A DNA stretch of 54,303 nt from MWCR01 sp041665165 (GCA_041665165.1 JBAYJJ010000002.1:1-54303), one strand, 5' to 3'. Positions 33,207-41,800 are shown, counted from the stretch's first letter. Program-made: numbers and translations. The notes: generated by a model from the sequence alone, not told the origin.

Positions 33207-34319
33207 ATGAATAAGGCCAAAACAATCCGGATTCTAGGCATCGAAACCAGCTGCGACGAAACCAGCGTGGCTCTATTAGAATTCAAAATTCAAAATTCAA
33301 AATTCAAAATTCTGAAACATTTAATTGCCACCCAGATTCCGGTCCATGCCCGCTATGGGGGCGTTGTGCCAGAAGTTGCGGCGCGCATGCACGTGGCTGA
33401 GACTGTGTCTTTACTTGATAAAACCCTCGGCTGGTCTGGAGCGAAAAGCGAAAAGCGAAAAGCGAAAAGCGCGTTTGACGCTATCGCCGTCACCCAAGGC
33501 CCTGGTTTGGCCACTGCTTTGCGTGTAGGCCTGGACGCGGCTAAGACCTTGTCTTGGGTATATGGAAAGCCTTTGCATGGCATCAATCACCTTGAGGGCC
33601 ACATGGCCTCTGCCTGGCTCGTGCCAGCCAATCGCAAGAACTGGAAGTTCCCGATCTTGTTTTTGTTGGTCTCAGGCGGGCATAGCGAGCTTGTGCTCAT
33701 GACTGATTTTGGAAAATACAAAGTTTTGGGCCGCACGCGCGATGATGCGGCTGGTGAAGCGTTTGATAAGACGGCGAAAATGCTTGGTCTGGAATATCCA
33801 GGCGGACCTAAGTTGTCCAAACTTGCGGAAAAGGGAAACCCCAAAGCCTTTGATTTGCCGCGTCCCATGCTCCATGATCCGTCGCTTGATTTTAGTTTTT
33901 CAGGCTTGAAGACTGCGGTCAGGCAGCTCGTAGAGAGCTCAACGTACAACGTACAACGTACAACGTCGACGCCACGCGGTACGAAGTACGAAGTACGTGG
34001 TACGATCGAGGATGTTTGCGCCTCCATCCAAGCCGCGATTGTTGAGACTCTAGTGTCCAAAACAATCAGAGCAGCGCTAAAGGTCAAACCAAAGGCCGTG
34101 GCAGTAGTCGGCGGTGTTTCTGCTAACCCAAAATTAAAAGCAGACCTTAAAGTCGCGCTCAAAAAGAACTGCCCTGGCATAAAATTGCTGGCTCCAGCCA
34201 AAGGTTTGTATACTGATAATGGCGCCATGATTGCCGCGGCTGGTTATTGGCAGATACTCAGCAAGCGCAAGCCAACATCCATCAAAAATATTGATGCGCA
34301 ACCGGATTTAGATCTATGA
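33207..34319 (+). CDS. tsaD: tRNA N6-adenosine threonylcarbamoyltransferase, with heptamer-encoded insertions
   Basis: 370 aa. TsaD transfers threonylcarbamoyl to A37 of ANN-decoding tRNAs, with TsaB/TsaE. Conserved motifs are present: GIETSCDETSVAL, VVPEVAARMH, TQGPGLATALRVG, metal-binding INHLEGH, G-E-A-F-D-K-T-A, FSFSGLKTA, VVGGVSANP and TDNGAM. The frame is interrupted at three loops by heptamer arrays that add residues (F-K-I-Q-N-S-K-F-K-I; A-K-S-E-K-R-K-A-K-S; T-Y-N-V-Q-R-T-T-S-T-P-R-G-T-K-Y-E-V-R-G). The frame is preserved each time, so the protein is probably functional. Its end overlaps tsaE (ATGA). Confidence 0.93.
   Translation: MNKAKTIRILGIETSCDETSVALLEFKIQNSKFKILKHLIATQIPVHARYGGVVPEVAARMHVAETVSLLDKTLGWSGAKSEKRKAKSAFDAIAVTQGPGLATALRVGLDAAKTLSWVYGKPLHGINHLEGHMASAWLVPANRKNWKFPILFLLVSGGHSELVLMTDFGKYKVLGRTRDDAAGEAFDKTAKMLGLEYPGGPKLSKLAEKGNPKAFDLPRPMLHDPSLDFSFSGLKTAVRQLVESSTYNVQRTTSTPRGTKYEVRGTIEDVCASIQAAIVETLVSKTIRAALKVKPKAVAVVGGVSANPKLKADLKVALKKNCPGIKLLAPAKGLYTDNGAMIAAAGYWQILSKRKPTSIKNIDAQPDLDL
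33281..33312. repeat. Heptamer array ATTCAAA x4.6, inside tsaD
   Basis: Perfect period of 7. Encodes F-K-I-Q-N-S-K-F-K-I, inserted after the first strands of TsaD (SVALLE ... HLIATQIP). Confidence 0.95.
33441..33471. repeat. Heptamer array GCGAAAA x4.4, inside tsaD
   Basis: Perfect period of 7. Encodes A-K-S-E-K-R-K-A-K-S between GWSG and AFDAIAVTQGPG. Confidence 0.95.
33941..34004. repeat. Two adjacent heptamer arrays (AACGTAC, GTACGAA), inside tsaD
   Basis: 33941-33966: AACGTAC x3.7. 33979-34004: GTACGAA, GTACGAA, GTACGTG, GTACG. The two arrays share the GTAC core and add a basic loop before EDVCASIQAAIVE. Confidence 0.9.
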
Positions 34320-34816
34320 AATCAGACTCCCGCCACGTAGAAATAAAAATTGGACAAAAGTCCAAGAAGTTTTTAGTCCACGAAGTCGCGGATTGGGAGG
34401 TCGTGGCGAAATATTTAGTCAAACTGATCAAGCCTGGCTCAGTGATTGCGCTCTCAGGCCCACTCGGAGCTGGAAAGACAACTTTAACCCAATTTATTGC
34501 CCGCGAGCTTGGCGTAAAGAAGAATGCAATCAGCCCCACGTTTGCACTGATGCGAATATACCACGTAGCTCGTAGCTCGAAGCTCGTAGCTCGGAAAATT
34601 TCGGACGAGATGCGAGATGCAGTGAAGCGGAGCTGCGAGATTCGAAGGGTGGTGCACGTCGACGCCTATAGGATAGAAAGCGAACGCGATGCCATGGTTC
34701 TGGATTTGTATGAAGAGCTGTTGGAACCTGGAACGCTGATGATTATTGAATGGCCGGAGAATATCAAAAAAATTGTTTCAAGGTTGAAACCGATAAAAGT
34801 TGCAATCAAATATTAA
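34316..34816 (+). CDS. tsaE: tRNA threonylcarbamoyl system ATPase, with a heptamer-encoded insertion
   Basis: 166 aa. P-loop LSGPLGAGKTTLTQFIARELG, then SPTF, then HVDAYR, E-E-L-L-E-P-G and I-I-E-W-P-E: the TsaE signature. TsaE is the ATPase of the t6A complex. Normal TsaE has a short linker between SPTFAL and the H-x-D-x-Y-R strand; here about 25-30 residues (RSSKLVARKISDEMRDAVKR...) are inserted by a heptamer array. The gene overlaps tsaD by ATGA and pilB (convergent) by 4 bases. Confidence 0.92.
   Translation: MKSDSRHVEIKIGQKSKKFLVHEVADWEVVAKYLVKLIKPGSVIALSGPLGAGKTTLTQFIARELGVKKNAISPTFALMRIYHVARSSKLVARKISDEMRDAVKRSCEIRRVVHVDAYRIESERDAMVLDLYEELLEPGTLMIIEWPENIKKIVSRLKPIKVAIKY
34564..34633. 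repeat. Heptamer array (CGTAGCT and diverged units), inside tsaE
   Basis: CGTAGCT, CGTAGCT, CGAAGCT, CGTAGCT, then CGGAAAA, TTTCGGA, CGAGATG, CGAGATG, CAGTGAA, GCGGAGC, TGCGAGA. The later units are diverged but keep the period of 7. Confidence 0.75.
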
Positions 34817-36666
34817 GCCTCTGGTTTTGTTTCCGCGTCTTCCTGCTCAACCGTGATGCCAGCCACGCGGATTACTTCGTCAACGCTGGTGACGCCGTCC
34901 AAGGCTTTTAATAATCCGTCTTGAGTCATGGTTACCATGCCGAATTTTTTGGCCACAGCCAGCATGTCGTATTCTGAAGCAGAGCCGGAAAGGATTTGAT
35001 GTTCAATATCCTTGTTCATGGTGAAGATTTCGTAAATGCCGATCTGGCCTTTGTAGCCCAAGCCATTGCACTTCTCGCATTTTTTGGATTCATCCGGGCC
35101 ATAAAACTCCATCTTTTCTGGAATCTTGATATTGGCGGTCGGCGGGAGGTCGGATAAATTCTTTTTGACCTCTTCCATTATTTTTGGATCAAGTTCAACT
35201 TTCTTTTTGCATTCAGTGCACAAGCGGCGCACCAACCGTTGGCCGATTACGCAGTTTAAAGCCGGGGCCAGGAAAAATGGTTTGACGCCCATGGATAAAA
35301 AGCGGGGAATAGCGCCTGCGGCATTGTTCGTATGGATGGTGGAGACCACAAGGTGGCCGGTCAAAGCCGCTTGGATGGCAATTTCAGCTGTTTCAAAGTC
35401 GCGGATTTCGCCGACCATCACAATATCCGGATCTTGGCGCAAGATGGAGCGCAAACCTTTGGCAAAGGTGTAATCTTTGGAATGGTCTATCTGGCTTTGG
35501 TTAATGCCGGCCAATTTGTATTCAACTGGATCTTCCAAAGTAATGATTTTTACGTCAGAATTATTCAGTTTTTTCAAAATTGCATACAAAGTCGTGGTTT
35601 TGCCTGACCCGGTCGGGCCAGTGGTGATGATCATGCCGTTCGGACGTTCTATTTCTTTCTTCAAACGTTCCCACGCCAGGCCGCTGATGCCAAGCTGTTC
35701 GAAATCCAGCGAAATGGATTTGGGGCGCAGGATACGCATGACCACGCTTTCGCCATAAGCAGTTGGCAAAGTGGAAACGCGGACTTCAACCTTTTCGTTG
35801 GTCAGGAAAATGGTGATGCGCCCGTCTTGCGGCACTGTGTCAATGTTAATTTTCATGCCTGAGAGCAACTTGATGCGCGAAATGATGAGCTTCCACTGGG
35901 AAGATGGGATCATGGCCGCGTCATGCAAGATGCCGTCAACGCGCAAGCGCACTTTGATGCCTTCTTCTTCGGCCTCAATGTGCACATCTGAAGCATCGCC
36001 TTTCATGGCTGCGCCGATAATCATTGTCACCACGTCGCTGACCGTGGCCTTTTGCAGTCTTTCCTGCAAATCCTTGAAATTGGCGATTTCTTTTTCGAAT
36101 TTTTTCAGATCAGACTCCTCGATTTTGACGCCATAAACAACTTCAACCTTTTCGGGCAGAGCCTCGTAAAGCGCCAAGCCAAAATCAACGCTTTGGTCCG
36201 AACAATAATAGATATGCACGTCTGCTACTTCGGCTTTGGCCAAACGCTCGGCAATAGCATTGACTTTGTTGCCTGGTTTTGAGGTCGCAAGGTGAATTTC
36301 TTCGGAAAGTTTCATGAAAACAATCACGCGTTCTTGCTTGGCCTCATCAAGGGTCAGAGTTGAGATAGCTTCGGGCGAAACGGGAAAGCCTTTTAGGTTG
36401 ATATAGGGCAATTTGACCTTGATTGCTTCTTTTTGAGCCAGTATTTCCAATTCCGAAGTCTGTATTTGATTCCGCTTCTCCTCCAGTAACTCTATCTTGG
36501 ACATTTCAGACGAGCTCTTCTTCCTTTTTTCTGTTGGTGCGCCGATTTTGGCCGGAGCGCCCTTAACTAGCCCAGGGGTCTGAATTGTTTGCGAAGAAGT
36601 TGAAGCCGCGGACTTCTTGAATAAGTCTTCGATGGAAGGAGTCTTGGGCCTGGGAGCTGTGGCCAT
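34813..36666 (-). CDS. pilB: Type IV pilus assembly ATPase
   Basis: 617 aa. N-terminal region with a Pro/Ser-rich and coiled-coil lead (residues 1-80), an N2 domain, and a C-terminal GspE/PilB ATPase: TGPTGSGKTTTLY (Walker A), Asp box EDPVEY, IVMVGEIRDFETAEIA (Walker B), GHLVVSTIHTN (His box), and a tetracysteine zinc site (CTECKKK ... CEKCNGLGYKGQIGIYE). It powers pilus extension. It is four bases downstream of a membrane-protein gene on the same strand, with no SD between them. No other pil gene is in this window. Confidence 0.93.
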   Translation of the reverse strand: MATAPRPKTPSIEDLFKKSAASTSSQTIQTPGLVKGAPAKIGAPTEKRKKSSSEMSKIELLEEKRNQIQTSELEILAQKEAIKVKLPYINLKGFPVSPEAISTLTLDEAKQERVIVFMKLSEEIHLATSKPGNKVNAIAERLAKAEVADVHIYYCSDQSVDFGLALYEALPEKVEVVYGVKIEESDLKKFEKEIANFKDLQERLQKATVSDVVTMIIGAAMKGDASDVHIEAEEEGIKVRLRVDGILHDAAMIPSSQWKLIISRIKLLSGMKINIDTVPQDGRITIFLTNEKVEVRVSTLPTAYGESVVMRILRPKSISLDFEQLGISGLAWERLKKEIERPNGMIITTGPTGSGKTTTLYAILKKLNNSDVKIITLEDPVEYKLAGINQSQIDHSKDYTFAKGLRSILRQDPDIVMVGEIRDFETAEIAIQAALTGHLVVSTIHTNNAAGAIPRFLSMGVKPFFLAPALNCVIGQRLVRRLCTECKKKVELDPKIMEEVKKNLSDLPPTANIKIPEKMEFYGPDESKKCEKCNGLGYKGQIGIYEIFTMNKDIEHQILSGSASEYDMLAVAKKFGMVTMTQDGLLKALDGVTSVDEVIRVAGITVEQEDAETKPEA

Positions 36667-36669
36667 AAC

Positions 36670-37695
36670 TTAAGGTTGAGGGACTGAAGTTCGATTGGTT
36701 AGGGCTCGGACAAGCCTATGAAGTTTCGGCACAACGCCGCCTTCACCGAATTTCTTGAACATCTGAGCCCAGATTGAATATTGGAATGTGACCACAAAAC
36801 CGAGCAAAACCAGGGAATACAAGACAAATATGACCAAATAGCAGCCAATGGTCAAATTGAACAAAAGCAGATTGTTGTTCACGATGGAAAGCATGTACAA
36901 GGCCATAAAAGGTATGGTCAGGATAATGCCGATGATGGCCGCGACTGCTCCGATGGCGAAAACAACAAGGCCTTGCAAGATAGCGGTCTCAAGCGTCACG
37001 AGCCAATGTTCTATTATCACTTCCCATGCGCGCTTGAAAGCCTGGACCAAAGTGGCGCCCTGCAAAATCATGGCATTCAAGGCATAGATCTGCATAATGC
37101 TGATGCCGACCGCCACCACAAAGAAAATTATGAAGGTTATGACATATAGCACCATCATGAGGGTTGAGTTTTTTCCGAGTACAAAAGATAAGGGGAGCGA
37201 GATGGCAAAGCGCGCCAGCCAGACTGCAATAATCACGATGATATCAAGGATGGCGATCGGAATGATTGCTTTGGCCCCGATGCTCAGGATCTGTTTGAAG
37301 CTGGTTTTCTTTAAAAGTTTCATGCCGCCGACATTGTAGACCAAAGCTCCTTGGGCAATGCATGAGGCTGCGGCAAAAGCCAGGACCAAGATAAGGAAAA
37401 ATAAGATTACGACTATGCCCTGGGAAATATGGAGCCAGTTCAAACCGTTTTGCGCGATTTGGGATGCGTTCCAAAGTCGGGCCGTGCTGTCGCCTACAAA
37501 CATATTAGAACCTTGCGTTTGGACAGAGCTCCAGAATTTCCAGACAACATCCAATGAACCGCCGGTATTTAGAATGGCCGCGAAGACGCCGAACAGCCAG
37601 AATAAAGGATTTTTCCAGGCTGTTTTTAAAGCGTGTGGGATAATTTCCCGGTACACTGGCTTGTCGTGCGGTAAGAGCGATTTGGTTTTCAACAT
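36670..37695 (-). CDS. Multi-pass membrane protein, unknown
   Basis: 341 aa, ATATG start. Six hydrophobic segments (about residues 30-48, 92-118, 140-170, 180-206, 233-262 and 268-300). N-terminal H-A-L-K-T-A-W-K-N-P-L-F-W-L-F-G resembles proteins of the glycerophosphoryl-diester-phosphodiesterase-like membrane domain/DUF families found in Patescibacteria, with no catalytic motif. An extended -10 (TGCTATAAT) ends eight bases before the ATG. It is in one unit with pilB and may assist pilus assembly or membrane organisation; this is inference. Confidence 0.7.
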   Translation of the reverse strand: MLKTKSLLPHDKPVYREIIPHALKTAWKNPLFWLFGVFAAILNTGGSLDVVWKFWSSVQTQGSNMFVGDSTARLWNASQIAQNGLNWLHISQGIVVILFFLILVLAFAAASCIAQGALVYNVGGMKLLKKTSFKQILSIGAKAIIPIAILDIIVIIAVWLARFAISLPLSFVLGKNSTLMMVLYVITFIIFFVVAVGISIMQIYALNAMILQGATLVQAFKRAWEVIIEHWLVTLETAILQGLVVFAIGAVAAIIGIILTIPFMALYMLSIVNNNLLLFNLTIGCYLVIFVLYSLVLLGFVVTFQYSIWAQMFKKFGEGGVVPKLHRLVRALTNRTSVPQP

Positions 37696-37703
37696 ATGGC
37701 GCT

Positions 37704-37712
37704 ATTATAGCA
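37704..37712 (-). promoter_or_regulatory. Extended -10 box, leaderless start
   Basis: TGCTATAAT on the minus strand; TATAAT is the complement of 37704-37709 and eight bases separate it from the ATG at 37695. Confidence 0.75.
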
Positions 37713-37731
37713 CGACATACGTACGGTAAAC

Positions 37732-37780
37732 ACCAAGATACAAAAACCAAGATACAAACAAACACCAATTTCAAAAACTT
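37732..37780. repeat. Heptamer/14-mer array (ACCAAGA-TACAAAA)
   Basis: ACCAAGA, TACAAAA, ACCAAGA, TACAAAC, AAACACC, AATTTCA: a period-14 repeat built from two heptamers, between the membrane-protein promoter and a palindromic repeat. Confidence 0.7.
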
Positions 37781-37810
37781 AAAAACGCCACATTACCGCA
37801 AAACCCTAGT

Positions 37811-37905
37811 GTCATTGCGAGCGAAAGCGTGGCAATCTCTCACTAATCAACCGAAGTACGGCAGTGTTTCGGTATGAGATTGCTTCACTGCTCGTTCGTA
37901 ATGAC
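37811..37905. repeat. Interspersed palindromic repeat, family 1, copy 1
   Basis: Begins GTCATTGCGAGC and ends in ATGAC, with inner GCAATCTC / GAGATTGC arms. It is about 95 bp, and closely matches 46004-46099 in the same orientation. Its hairpin lies just after ftsH and could also serve as its terminator. Confidence 0.85.
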
Positions 37906-37920
37906 GAATAGTGTTGGAAG

Positions 37921-39825
37921 TTAGGCTTCTTCAGTGTGCCCAGGGTTCACTTCTTCAACTCGCGATTTCTCGCTAGCAGGCCTGGCCTCAACTGTTAGGT
38001 TGTCAGGGTTGGCTGATTTGAGCTCAATCGCATCCATGAATGCTTCGCGTTCCATGGTTTCCGTTTCTAGTAATTTGCTCGCTACCCTGTCCATGGCTTC
38101 GCGCTGCTCGCTGATTGTTTTGCTCGCCCTTTCAAGCGCCTCTGTTATCAGCTTGTCGATTTCTTGATCAATCTTCTCAGCGATTTTTTCCGAGTAATCC
38201 CTGTTTTCATGTATATCGCGTCCCAAGAAAATCATTTCTGTTTGTTCGCCGTAGACCCTGGGGCCGAGCGCAGTACTCATTCCCCATTGAGTGACCATGT
38301 TTTTAGCCAACTGGGTTGAGCTTTTCATGTCGCTGGAAGCGCCAGTAGTAATGTCCCCGAAGATAATCTGCTCGGCTGCGTAGCCGCCCAGCATTACGGC
38401 CAAATCTTCCACGTATTCTTCACGGCTGCGCATATGCCTATCTTCGGTCGGCGTCTTGATTGTATAACCGGCTGCACGGCCGCGGGAGATAATGCTGATT
38501 TTCTGCACCGGGTCAGCATGCGGCATTAGGTGCGCAACCAAAGCATGGCCGACTTCGTGGTATGCAGTTACTTTGCGTTCATGTTCATTCATGACCCGGC
38601 TCCTGCGTTCAGGGCCAAGCATGACTTTTTCGATTGATTCAAATAATTCATCCTGTCCAATTGTGGTCTTATCGCGGCGCACTGTCATGATGGCAGCCTC
38701 GTTCATCAAGTTCATCAAATCAGCGCCAGAGAAACCAGGAGTCCTTTCGGCCAAACGGCGCAAAGACACGTTTTTGGACAAAGGTTTGTTCTTGGCATGC
38801 AATTTCAAGATGGCTTCGCGGTCTTCCAAATCCGGCGGATCAAGCACAATGCGGCGGTCAAAGCGGCCTGGGCGCAAAAGCGCAGGGTCCAGCACATCAG
38901 GCCTGTTTGTTGCGGCAATGATGATCACGCCCGCGTTCGGTTCAAAGCCATCCATCTCAACCAAGATTTGGTTCAAGGTCTGTTCGCGTTCGTCATGCGA
39001 ACCGCCCAAGCCAGAACCGCGCTGGCGGCCGACAGCATCTATTTCATCGATAAACACAATACACGGTGCGCTCTTTTTGGCGCGGGCAAACAAATCCCTG
39101 ACGCGCGAGGCGCCTACGCCCACGAACATCTCAACGAATTCAGAACCGCTAATGTGGTAGAAAGGCACGTCAGCCTCGCCAGCGATTGCTTTGGCGAGCA
39201 AGGTCTTGCCTGTGCCAGGCGCGCCCATCAAAAGCACGCCTTTAGGAATCTTGGCGCCAAAGGCTGCAAATTTTTCAGGGGTTTTCAAAAAGTCTACGAT
39301 CTCTACCAGCTCATGCTTAGCTTCTTTTACGCCGGCCACGTCCTTGAACGTCACTTTATCTTTTCCGTCGCGCGCCATTTCATGGCCTGCAGACTGGCCG
39401 AATGACATGGCTTTGTTGTTTTGGCCTTGAACCTGCCTGAAGAAAAACCACATCACAACCAAAAGCAGGCCAATGAGCAAAAGATTTGGCAGAAGAAGCC
39501 CAGCCCAGTATCCAAAACCGCCTGGGGCTTTAACTTCGGTCGGGATGGCACGCGCCACAGCCGGATCAATGCCATAATCCTTGAGCACAGTGGTCAAAGA
39601 GTCAGTGCTCTCTTTTGTGGTTTCGGTTGTTGTGCCGTCTTTATACTTAGCTGTCACAATATCGCCTGAAATCGTGAGCTGGGTGATGTTGCCCTTCTGG
39701 ACTTCAGTGGCCAAGGTCGCGATGTCAGTCTTTTTGGCTGTATCGATATTCAGGGTCGCCAAGATACCGCCCATTACAAGCAAAGCGACGACAAAAATGA
39801 TGATGTTTCTTACGGTTTGAGACAT
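37921..39825 (-). CDS. ftsH: ATP-dependent zinc metalloprotease FtsH
   Basis: 634 aa, ATATG start. Two N-terminal membrane helices (residues about 6-25 and 108-127) flank a small extracytoplasmic domain. AAA+ module: Walker A GAPGTGKT, Walker B CIVFIDEIDAVG, second region NRPDVLDPALLRPGRFDR. Zinc peptidase HEVGH (HExxH) and the third ligand in the D-M-K-S region. It degrades membrane and regulatory proteins as a hexamer. Full length and intact. A weak TTTAAT lies six bases before the ATG. Confidence 0.96.
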   Translation of the reverse strand: MSQTVRNIIIFVVALLVMGGILATLNIDTAKKTDIATLATEVQKGNITQLTISGDIVTAKYKDGTTTETTKESTDSLTTVLKDYGIDPAVARAIPTEVKAPGGFGYWAGLLLPNLLLIGLLLVVMWFFFRQVQGQNNKAMSFGQSAGHEMARDGKDKVTFKDVAGVKEAKHELVEIVDFLKTPEKFAAFGAKIPKGVLLMGAPGTGKTLLAKAIAGEADVPFYHISGSEFVEMFVGVGASRVRDLFARAKKSAPCIVFIDEIDAVGRQRGSGLGGSHDEREQTLNQILVEMDGFEPNAGVIIIAATNRPDVLDPALLRPGRFDRRIVLDPPDLEDREAILKLHAKNKPLSKNVSLRRLAERTPGFSGADLMNLMNEAAIMTVRRDKTTIGQDELFESIEKVMLGPERRSRVMNEHERKVTAYHEVGHALVAHLMPHADPVQKISIISRGRAAGYTIKTPTEDRHMRSREEYVEDLAVMLGGYAAEQIIFGDITTGASSDMKSSTQLAKNMVTQWGMSTALGPRVYGEQTEMIFLGRDIHENRDYSEKIAEKIDQEIDKLITEALERASKTISEQREAMDRVASKLLETETMEREAFMDAIELKSANPDNLTVEARPASEKSRVEEVNPGHTEEA

Positions 39826-39882
39826 ATGTTTATTAAAGCCAGCTTAGCGCAAAAAGCCGTACTTGTCGAGACCCCCTGGGCT

Positions 39883-40398
39883 TTAGTAGTACCTGCCGCC
39901 TTTTACCTTAAATTTTCGTTTATATGGAGTTATTACAATCATCCAGCGCCAGACTATATCAGTCTTTGCCTTGTTCTCAAAGTCAAACCAAAGGCTTGGG
40001 AAATATTCGCGGTCCATTTTAGTTATTGACTCATCACGTTCCGGATCTGAGGTGATTAGATGCTTGCTGTCCAGGCCAATAGCCACAGCATAATGTTCGC
40101 CTGCATAAGAGCCATAAGTGCTGTACCAACCCACTATGACAGGCAGCTTTTCTTTGTTGATGAAGTAGTCCAAATCCTCCAAGCTTGAATGCTCTTTTGT
40201 GAAAGCGTAAAAACCTTTGGCTTTCGCGGCCTTGATCATGCCCGGGTGGAAAGTTCCGTATTTATGGGTGCAGCCAGAAAGTTTGACCAATTCTTTTTCA
40301 GTATAATCAAAACCAAAATACGAAGCCGCAATCTTGATGGATGCTGGTCCGCAAAAATCCGGCGTCTGCCTGAAGTGTTTTACTTTGAGAATTTTCAT
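39883..40398 (-). CDS. C39-like cysteine peptidase
   Basis: 171 aa, CATATG start. FRQTPDFCGPASIKIAASYF gives the catalytic cysteine; GEHYAVAIG the histidine; SDPE the aspartate, as in papain-like C39 peptidases (double-glycine leader peptidases). No signal peptide and no ABC transporter fusion, so it is a stand-alone form. It is 6 bp downstream of a protein with an H-E-I-T-E-R motif in the same operon. It may process small peptides or act on cell-envelope substrates; the substrate is unknown. Confidence 0.75.
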   Translation of the reverse strand: MKILKVKHFRQTPDFCGPASIKIAASYFGFDYTEKELVKLSGCTHKYGTFHPGMIKAAKAKGFYAFTKEHSSLEDLDYFINKEKLPVIVGWYSTYGSYAGEHYAVAIGLDSKHLITSDPERDESITKMDREYFPSLWFDFENKAKTDIVWRWMIVITPYKRKFKVKGGRYY

Positions 40399-40404
40399 AT
40401 GCAG

Positions 40405-41049
40405 TTATTTACTGTAGCTTTTAATGTATTTTTTTAGGAATTCAGCTCGTTTTAGGCCGCGCGGATAGCCTGGTTCGCCTGGATAGACTCCGCCGCAATC
40501 GCGACGCGAGAGGCGCTCTGTGGCCGTGGCGAATTCATGGGCTGGGTCATAGGCCATGCCTTTAGCCATTAAGCCTCTTTCCGTGATTTCATGCAAGAGC
40601 ACATGCGGCCAGTCGCGCGGATCCATTGCGACATCAATCCAGATTTCATTTATGGGCACATATTCATATACCAAGTCATGCCCGCCGCACACAAACTGCG
40701 GATCAAGAAATTTGCGGACAATAGCTCCGTCTACATACCGGATAGTCAGGCCTTTTTGGCGCGTTGTTTTTTTGATGAAAGCCGGAGGCCTGCCTAAAGC
40801 ACGCACTCGTTCAACCGCGCGCTTGCGTGCCTCATGATAAGAGCCGCTTTTTGCGCCAAACCAATCCAGCTCAACTTTGAGCAGATATTTGGCTTCTTTT
40901 TTATAGCGATGGTCAATCCAAACCTCACCGCGTGGGATATAAAACTTGGGCGAATACTGGGTCGGATCATCCTCGTGAACATGGATCACGTTAAAATCTG
41001 TATCCAAAGTCTGCCTGATCTTAAACCCGTCTACAAAAGCTATTTTCAT
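40405..41049 (-). CDS. Internally duplicated protein with an HExxxR-like motif
   Basis: 214 aa, ATATG start, extended -10 eight bases upstream. It contains two related halves: V-D-G-F-K-I-R-Q-T-L-D ... Y-I-P-R-G-E-V-W-I-D-H-R-Y, and V-D-G-A-I-V-R-K-F-L-D ... Y-V-P-I-N-E-I-W-I-D-V-A-M. Only the second half continues into H-V-L-L-H-E-I-T-E-R-G-L-M ... Y-D-P-A-H-E-F-A, reminiscent of a zinc-peptidase helix (H-E ... H-E) seen in some phage and virus-like proteins. Enzyme activity is uncertain. It is the first gene of the unit with the C39-like peptidase. Confidence 0.65.
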   Translation of the reverse strand: MKIAFVDGFKIRQTLDTDFNVIHVHEDDPTQYSPKFYIPRGEVWIDHRYKKEAKYLLKVELDWFGAKSGSYHEARKRAVERVRALGRPPAFIKKTTRQKGLTIRYVDGAIVRKFLDPQFVCGGHDLVYEYVPINEIWIDVAMDPRDWPHVLLHEITERGLMAKGMAYDPAHEFATATERLSRRDCGGVYPGEPGYPRGLKRAEFLKKYIKSYSK

Positions 41050-41057
41050 ATTTAGCT

Positions 41058-41086
41058 ATTCTAGCAAGACATGCCCATATACTCAA
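41058..41086 (-). promoter_or_regulatory. Leaderless promoter of the HExxxR-like gene
   Basis: TTGAGT (complement of 41081-41086), 17-bp spacer, TGCTAGAAT with TAGAAT (complement of 41058-41063); eight bases to the ATG at 41049. Confidence 0.7.
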
Positions 41087-41187
41087 TGATTCACTTTTTG
41101 GTCGTCCTAAACGGCCTTTGCATCCTTAGGGCATTTGTATTATCGTTCCTGCTGAAATACAAATAAAACCAACGAGGAGGGATGATC

Positions 41188-41718
41188 ATGGTAATGGTGA
41201 CGCTTTTGGACATGACTGAAGACGGCGAACCGTGTGATGGTTTTCCCAATCTGAACTACCTGCTTGGGACTTTTGGCAGACTCGATGAGCGTGTGCTCAA
41301 ACCGCACGAACTTCCCACGGGTTACAGGGACATGGCCGGCAAGAGGCCTGAGATTCCTGGCGTCAAATGGGTGCCGCGGCCTTACTATCCGCGCCTTGAG
41401 CCAGAACAACCCTGGGTCCCAATGGCCATGCGTCCTGGGCCAGAACAGATCGCATACACCATCTGTTATGGCGGCCGACATTTCCAAATTGAGGAGCGCT
41501 TGGTCAACGGAGAAAGACAACCTAAGCTTCTAAAGACCGAGTCTTGCCTTAGCCATGGAACATATCATCTTGAGCCCTCGCGCGTCAGGGTTGCTATGGA
41601 AATGATGGATTTGCCGCCAGCCACGCGCGATTTGATTGCGCCTTCGGCATGGAAGCAATCATCGCTTTCGTTCAAGCGAATCTGGGCGAGACTTTTCCGA
41701 ACTTCTACCGCATCGTGA
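41188..41718 (+). CDS. Orphan protein, 176 aa, SD-led
   Basis: GAGGAGG (41174-41180) favours ATG 41188; the ATG at 41182 would be too close. Pro-rich middle (PRPYYPRLEPEQPWVP) and a C-terminal helix with S-L-S-F-K-R-I-W-A-R-L-F. No signal peptide and no known domain. Stand-alone cassette: TATTAT upstream, strong SD, own terminator. Confidence 0.65.
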   Translation: MVMVTLLDMTEDGEPCDGFPNLNYLLGTFGRLDERVLKPHELPTGYRDMAGKRPEIPGVKWVPRPYYPRLEPEQPWVPMAMRPGPEQIAYTICYGGRHFQIEERLVNGERQPKLLKTESCLSHGTYHLEPSRVRVAMEMMDLPPATRDLIAPSAWKQSSLSFKRIWARLFRTSTAS

Positions 41719-41733
41719 ATGCGGTCTTTTTTA
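41709..41733 (+). terminator. Intrinsic terminator of the 176-aa orphan
   Basis: CCGCAT-CGTGA-ATGCGG followed by TCTTTTTT, overlapping the stop codon. Confidence 0.8.
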
Positions 41734-41754
41734 TAAGCTGAAAAGGTCTAAGCC

Positions 41755-41783
41755 TTGCGCGGTCTGAATCCTTTCATTATACT
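41755..41783 (+). promoter_or_regulatory. Promoter of the 134-aa orphan
   Basis: TTGCGC at 41755-41760, 17-bp spacer, TATACT at 41778-41783. The leader is short and includes GGAGGTGA. Confidence 0.65.
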
Positions 41784-41800
41784 TTTCGCGGAGGTGAAGG

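Noticed and set aside
38492..39160. Long plus-strand frame opposite ftsH
   Set aside because: It is antisense to the AAA+ motifs of ftsH; codon-pattern shadow of a conserved gene.
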